Positions 58,410-64,000 of a stretch of DNA of 64,000 nucleotides are shown piece after piece. A program made the translations under genes and the position numbers. Under the pieces are notes generated by a model, which saw only the letters and a program-made list of their open reading frames with translations, was not told the DNA's origin and made no database searches. Positions within the stretch are counted from its first letter, which is position 1. Every line of letters starts with the position of its first letter. Source of the DNA: Lepidonotus clava (Eukaryota > Annelida > Polychaeta > Phyllodocida > Polynoidae); assembly GCA_936440205.1 (NCBI GenBank), contig OW387147.1, forward strand, positions 44,511,627 to 44,575,626. Direction: 5' to 3'.

Positions 58410-58643
58410 CTATCTTAGGGGGTCAGGGTGTCCAACGTCGTTGAGGCGTTGGTACTACTCGTTTGGATTGGCACTGCTTGGGTTCGAGTCCCATGCAGTG
58501 CAGCATGCAAAATTGGACATTTGGATGACCCCTGCACGGAATTGTGCCCAGATGATCCACAACTGGGTGGCGCCGGAAACCAGTAACATATACTGAAAAC
58601 TGCCCAGTATAAAATAAAGTCGTTAAAAAAAAACACAAAAAAA
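58410..58643 (+). mobile_element. tRNA-derived SINE
   Basis: A perfect RNA polymerase III B box (GGTTCGAGTCC, 58481-58491) sits about 65 bp from the left end of a GC-richer 230-bp segment that ends AATAAAGTCGTT plus an A-rich tail (58624-58643). The A box is weak. The tRNA-like head, unrelated body and A tail together are the SINE layout. No second copy in the window. Confidence 0.6.
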
Positions 58644-58644
58644 A

Positions 58645-58872
58645 CCATACCCATTATTCTGACCAAGTCAGCCAACCGATTGGTGCTAAAATCAGCTGAT
58701 TCTACCAGAGGAAACGGCTAATGTTAGCACTGATTCACATACGTGTACATTTCAATATTACATGTTGCTGGAGATTCGATTTGGTGCCAATATTCTGCGA
58801 ATATCCTGACACAATTGGCTGATCTTGGCACCCATCAGTCGGCCAACTTGGTCAAACCCGTTTATGGGGTAT
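58645..58872. mobile_element. MITE family C copy, diverged
   Basis: CCATACCCATTATTCTGACC left. The interior ACATTTCAATATTACATGTT and AAATCAGCTGATTCTACCAG correspond to the family C interior. The right end, TTTATGGGGTATTA, is decayed. It directly abuts the SINE tail. Confidence 0.6.
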
Positions 58873-60062
58873 TACGGTCAGATCATATGAAACCAAAAAC
58901 TTCAGGCACCTTATCCCAAGCCCCAAATATGGCGCAATTCTTCCCAAAACATTACAACAAAGCTTTCCTATTTATGATTTTTTTTACATAATATAATATC
59001 TATACATGAAACCTATTCGTGCTATAAGCTGATGGTTGAAAGTGAGTGTAGAGAGGTTAGAGAGGTGTGAGCTTTTAGATGTGAGTATGAGCTCATAATT
59101 GTGTGTCTGTGTGTGTCATTCGGTGTGTATCTTTAAATTCCTTTTTACAAGTTTGAATGCTCTTCCACACGTGTACGTGTGAGTAATGTAATATTTCGCG
59201 TAGTTAGACTTCTACCAGACAATACAATATAGATATAGCACGGAGAATGACTAAACCTAGGATGTGGACTACTAATTGTATAATGTCTCCCCTAATCCAG
59301 CTCGTCTCGTATTAATATATATATATATATATAGCGCCGAGGCTGTTCTATGGCTTTATGATAATAACTTTGTGAATCCTTTCACCATTGGCCGTCTGTT
59401 GTAATTAGGTCCTTCTAACAATTAGGTCCGAGTTCAACTGAAATTTGATACATAATGATTAATATAATGAAAGCCACTTCGAGATATAAGTATGAAACGT
59501 GTTATGCCATACGTGTGGGAGGAAGCATTTGTTGTGCCTCCGCTGGACATCACCAGAAAACAAACATCAATTAAATGTATCAGATTTCCACCCACTTTTG
59601 GAGTTGCGTCTGAAAGGAGAATAACATATCACATTGGAGAATACCCAAGAAGTATCGATGCTAAGAGAATGATACATTAACAAAGTAAACTCTGGGTACC
59701 AAAAAAAAACTGAGCCTTTAAATCTCGGATATAATTTCTTCCTAGGCTGAGATATTAAGAGGGATATTCAGCGGTGTGTCATTTTATCCTACGCTCCCTC
59801 CCTCAACTTATGTGCATTAAAACTAATTTTACTTTTACCTCTGGCGATATTGTGAACGTTATTATAGTAAGCTTTAAGGAAAGTAAAGTGTTTTGTATCT
59901 ATGTATAGAGTTTATGTACAGAGGTTAGACATTCTTTCACACCCACGAAGTATACCGTTCTTACGAAGTGTTCTACAAACACGCGTTGTTAAATTATCAT
60001 AAGTTCTTATCAGTCATAAGACCACCGTGGGGTTGATCATACAAGTTGCCCGAGTTTACTTA
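58873..60062. other. No gene; (TA)n near 59315-59332
   Basis: AT-rich. A 62-codon frame at 59492-59680 (ending GEYPRSIDAKRMIH) looks mildly protein-like but has no recognisable relative or splice context. Confidence 0.4.
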
Positions 60063-60437
60063 AGGCCATATTCCACTATCCGGCGTTTTGCTTGCGATGG
60101 GCACTTTACTAGCGGTATTCACCACCACCGCAAACAAAGACAGGCACCGCAAGGTGGAATATAGGGACTTATACTTGAGGTGGTCCTTGCGGTGGTCCTT
60201 GCGTTGGATCCAACGCAAGGACTACTGCAAATGATATTCTTTTATATGATTTAAGATAATTTTTTTACTTTTTTATGATTTCATTATGATTTTTATTATT
60301 TTATTATGTTTTAATATTTATAGTAATCAATGATTTTATAAAGCTTTCTATTTAGTACGGGGGCAGAATCCAAATTACTTGCGGTGGGGGATGAACCCAC
60401 CGCAAACGGCCCCCCACCGCATAGTGGAATATGGGCT
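60063..60437. mobile_element. MITE family G copy
   Basis: GGCCATATTCCACTATCCGG left and CATAGTGGAATATGGGC right, inverted. The interior has ACCGCAA/TTGCGGT words and a small palindrome CCTTGCGTTGGATCCAACGC then AAGG near 60207. Its ends resemble those of families C and D. Confidence 0.75.
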
Positions 60438-61904
60438 ATAGGGTAAAGGGCGACTCTGTTGAGATCAGGATCGGTACATGGTGTAGCAAATCCCAGTCTC
60501 TATTAGTGAAGGTCACGGATAAAATCAAATAAATGGAAGATCAAGGTATAAAGTGTCAGTTGTCTTTTGCCAATTTACTGTATCACTGTTTCTCTTTTTC
60601 AATCTACTGTTCCCCCTTTTCCCCATCTATCATAATTGAAAGCATCTGGAAATATCATTTCATCCTGCCTTTTATTCAATTCTGCACTCACCTAGCTATA
60701 AACAGCAACATAATTACTTTAAATGAATACTTCACAAAACTTAAAAATGTAAAGCAGCAACACAATTTCAGCTTGTGATCTCATTTATATATTAGTCTAG
60801 TCGGTTCTCTGGAAAAGATGTCTGGAGAACAAGTGCTATTTTTGAGTAAAATTTGGCATCGAAGCTATTTTAGTCAATTAGGACTTGGCAAATGCCTGTT
60901 CCCAAGCTGGATTTTGAGTGTGTTTTTTTTATCCTGTTTCCATGGTTACAACTTGAAAATCAAGGTGAAAACCATATCCCTGCTATAAGGATTATCATTT
61001 TGAATAAGTGAAACAAAAGAGGAAAGTGGAGGGAAAAAGGGAAACAGTGAAACGGTACGGGATTTCCATCAAGTACAAATTTATCAAAAATCCCCAAGGA
61101 TGCACGAGCAGCATGCCTACTACCTCTCCGTACCATGGATAGCTGCTATTTTGAATACCTGCAGGCCAATTTGGAGTAATTTTGTCAACAACAAAAATCA
61201 CTGGAAAAGCTATAGAAAATACTCAAATAATAGTTATATGTTCATCTATAATGAATGAATTTCCAAACAACTTTTATTAATGAAAATCGATTTGCCAAAG
61301 CTTTACCTTGCTTTATCCTGATTTAGACTAACCTGCAGGTAAAACTCAGGAAAGTGGCTATCGGTGGTTTGGAGAATTTTGTCACTCACTTTAGAAAGCG
61401 GCTACGTCCCTAATACGCATACTCATACTGGACGTGTTGGGCTACTCCCATAATTCACGAGCTAATAAGGACCTTAGCACAAGAGGCCAGGCCCCAAACG
61501 GCCCCTATATCTACAACAATCCTTGGCCATGCCATTGGGAAATCAGTCCACTGCCCAGGCCGTTTGTTTAAGCTGAACTCTCCACAACCGACATGGTAAT
61601 TCTGTTAAAAGTTTTAATTTATGAAACGTGAATTCAGAGTAAGCAGTTTTAGAGGGCTTTGGTGGCGATGTCATGTATTGCTAAAAGATAGTAGGTGACC
61701 TGAGATGGGGTGGCAGGGGGGAGTAAGTAGAAGTAACGGCAGGTAATTAAGTGGTGTAGGGGCAGGGGCAGATCCAGAGTGTGTGTGTGTGGGGGGGGGG
61801 GGTCCCCTGTTCCCATTGGTAGACATCTAAACAAGACAAAAATGCTGTGTCAGGTGTGTGCAAATACACGTTGGTTATTAAAGTAATTAACCTATAAGTT
61901 TTAA
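60438..61904. other. No gene seen
   Basis: AT-rich. A GTGTGTGTGTG plus G run lies near 61780-61802, next to GGGGCAGATCCAGAG, another hAT-like end. Nothing coding. Confidence 0.45.
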
Positions 61905-62263
61905 GTTAGGGGGCGGCAGGAGGCGGCAGGAAGTGGTAGGGGGGCGGCAGGAGGTGGTGGGCGGCGGCAGGGGGCGGCAGGGGGCGGCAGGGGGCGGCAG
62001 GGGGCGGCAGGGGGCGGCAGGGGGCGGCAGGGGGCGGCAGGGGGCGGCAGGGGGCGGCAGGGGGCGGCAGGGGGCGGCAGGGGGCGGCAGGGGGCGGCAG
62101 GGGGCGGCAGGGGGCGGCAGGGGGCGGCAGGGGGCGGCAGGGGGCGGCAGGGGGCGGCAGGGGGCGGCAGGGGGCGGCAGGGGGCGGCAGGGGGCGGCAG
62201 GGGGCGGCAGGGGGCGGCAGGGGGCAGTAAGGGGGTGGCAGGGGGCGGCAGGGGGCGGCATCT
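61905..62263. repeat. Minisatellite, 10-bp unit GGGGGCGGCA, about 35 copies
   Basis: About 27 uninterrupted copies at roughly 61964-62228 with imperfect copies on both sides. The plus strand is a regular series of G5 and G2 runs with strong quadruplex potential. Since 10 is not a multiple of three, all frames of both strands stay open for about 110-130 codons; these are not genes. Confidence 0.95.
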
Positions 62264-62379
62264 ATTGAGGGGACTGGCAGCTGACATACAGACTACATCA
62301 GGCAGGGATCATTACTTAACCCATGTGCTCAGCCGACCAGGCGACTTGATAACGCTCCTAGCCACCTGTCGCTTCCAGT

Positions 62380-62660
62380 AGTCCACACTGCGTAAAAGGC
62401 AAGGCGACTTGGCGTAGGTGGCGCCGCCATTTTTAGCCTCTCGATTGGCTCATTTCTCTTTGGATTGTTTCAGTATCATGCCTGCCTTTAATCTTATAGC
62501 TTCCGCGCTTTATTTTTATCACGAGCCGACTCTCTAGGCGAGACTTGTCGTTCTGCTTAGAGTGGTTTCGTCGCCCTCCGCTAGGGGCCAGACGCTGCTC
62601 AGCTCTCGTGAGCTCTCGTGATCCACGAGACGAGATCTCACCCTGCGCCCACGCAAACGT
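62380..62660. promoter_or_regulatory. CpG-rich promoter-like region with YY1 and CCAAT sites
   Basis: CpG-rich block with a perfect YY1-type site (GCCGCCATTTTT, 62423-62434) and an inverted CCAAT box (ATTGG, 62444-62448) 10 bp away. A palindromic-looking repeat GAGCTCTCGTGAGCTCTCGT lies near 62601-62620. This is a housekeeping-type promoter pattern. No exon could be assigned on either strand. Confidence 0.35.
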
Positions 62661-64000
62661 TTGGGGCCCTTGACAGGAGGGGACACAAAGTTAAAGGTCG
62701 ACTTTTAAAGACTTATAAACATGTTATTTTACAAACAAGCGTTACATCCTTTCTTTTCCTGTCGGTCTGGAAAGCCTCATGTCAGTTGGTAATGTATCAG
62801 TTTCTTCTAAAAGTTGTGTATGAGTATGATGTATATACCAGCCAAGGATACCAAGGATGTTTCAAATGTCAGGGAAGTTGTTTTTTTCACTCTCCATGCA
62901 ATAGATGAAGATCCAGAATTCCCATAGGGTTCCTATATGCATAAGGGGTCCGATTGCACGCGGATTACAAGCTAGTATAGGATTATTCAATAATTTTTGC
63001 TAAAGCTAGGTGAATTTCAGTCTATAATGTAAACCCGTGATATGTTTCATTTGGATGTAGGCCTATACCAAGGGAACCAAAAGGAATAATTTGTATTGGC
63101 CGAAAGTTATGAAACCCAAATAACTGTAATAGTACATTCCATATTCAGACATAGGCCTTTATAATGCTAAAGTATAAACTAGAGGAACATACCTTAACTT
63201 GTTTGATAAGCCCTTTTTCCACTTGAATTATCGGGTATCTGCGGTTCTCTTAAATGACCCTGCCCCCGCCCCCTCCCCCCACATTTGGAAGTTGGAGTTC
63301 TTATAAGAGGTTTGGTACCTTGTGCCTTCACTGTCTTTTGAATAGCAGCCAAATCCTAACTATATAATTATATTGAGACCATTATATGAGCATATATCAC
63401 GGTCGCAGAATGAAGATGTATTACACCCGTAATCGTATGATGTCTTAAAACAGAAATACCAACAGTTTTGAAGTATACCCGTCTGGAGAGAGTTGCCTTA
63501 ACTAGCTCCTGGTAACCACTGAATGATGGGGCTGTACACAGAGCAGCAGGCCTGTATCCAATGTCTGCTACACACCAAGATGAAGCTACTGCTCAAAGTT
63601 GTGTGGCAAAAGACAATATGATGGTGTTTGGGACCCGCAATATACTGAAGAACACAAAATTGATTGATATATTAATTACATTTTATTGGTGATACGGTAC
63701 TACAATATGTGAAAAATTACAGTTATCTTGCTGTTTGACTGCGGTTTTACATTTAAGAAACAGCTATAGTGATCTGTAAGAGTAAGAGCATGCCATATTT
63801 CTATTATGGTGATATATTCATAAACAAAGTAATAGTAAAAATTAGGGATACGCTGCAGACATTGCAAAACCGTAGTCAGAGGACATAATATGTACTGCGA
63901 GAGACCACAGAACTAATGTCGCTGAACTACATAGATACTGTAAAGTAAACTATGTATCAGAAAGAAGAGAAACTCACATTGATAACTTCATGAGACTCAA
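62661..64000. other. No gene seen
   Basis: AT-rich. The frame at 62618-62908 has no recognised relative, though a first exon following the CpG block cannot be excluded. Confidence 0.4.

Noticed and set aside
58481-58491. A functional tRNA gene
   Set aside because: The B box is perfect but no cloverleaf could be drawn and the A box is weak. A SINE fits better.
61887-62287. Open frames of Ala/Pro/Cys/Arg repeats
   Set aside because: Produced by the 10-bp minisatellite, open in all frames.

Overview
This window reads as a repeat-crowded stretch of a metazoan nuclear genome, probably a marine invertebrate. The grounds are spliced genes with GT-AG introns, vertebrate-like promoter motifs (YY1, ETS, NRF1, CCAAT), CpG-rich islands in AT-rich background, a LINE, a tRNA-derived SINE, LTR elements and very many small inverted-repeat DNA transposons (MITEs). 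The species cannot be named from the sequence. Almost no ordinary host genes are present: one well-supported spliced gene, on the minus strand at 10731-14323, and a few weak candidates.

Region by region. 1-310 is a CpG-rich promoter-like edge with ETS, NRF1 and CTCF-like sites. 310-7000 is mostly non-coding, with microsatellites, a CRE cluster near 2.97 kb, a poly(A)-tailed retroposon candidate near 4.2 kb and several MITEs. 7.04-8.23 kb is a minisatellite of about 40 copies of a 29-bp unit with two main variants. 8.6-9.96 kb is a diverged repeat carrying six RFX X-box-like palindromes. 10139-14677 is the most interesting part: a 4.54-kb unit bounded by inverted repeats (GCATTCCATAAAA), inserted inside an older MITE. 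It holds a complete seven-exon gene for a lysine-rich, apparently nuclear protein, with its own promoter and poly(A) signal, and no recognisable transposase. 15-31 kb is MITE territory, with a family C array at 16-17.3 kb and a family E array at 28.86-31.15 kb. Two inverted copies of an old LTR-like repeat lie at 21.9 and 27.3-28.2 kb. 35286-43303 is a young LTR element with near-identical 520-bp LTRs, a 4-bp target duplication and a largely non-coding interior. 46489-49845 is the broken 3' part of a Ty3/gypsy-like element. 50.2-52.3 kb holds more MITEs and a hairpin element. 53.8-54.98 kb is a 5'-truncated LINE with its tail. 55.5-64 kb contains a pyrimidine tract, a possible TATA promoter, more MITEs, a SINE, a 10-bp G-rich minisatellite (61.9-62.26 kb) and a CpG-rich promoter-like block near 62.4-62.65 kb.

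Functionally, the window is dominated by mobile DNA. The one gene is worth attention because it appears to travel with transposon ends, and because its reading frame continues in good coding style on both sides of an in-frame TGA. Motif and splice calls were made by eye. No database search was run, so family names are limited to what the sequence itself shows.
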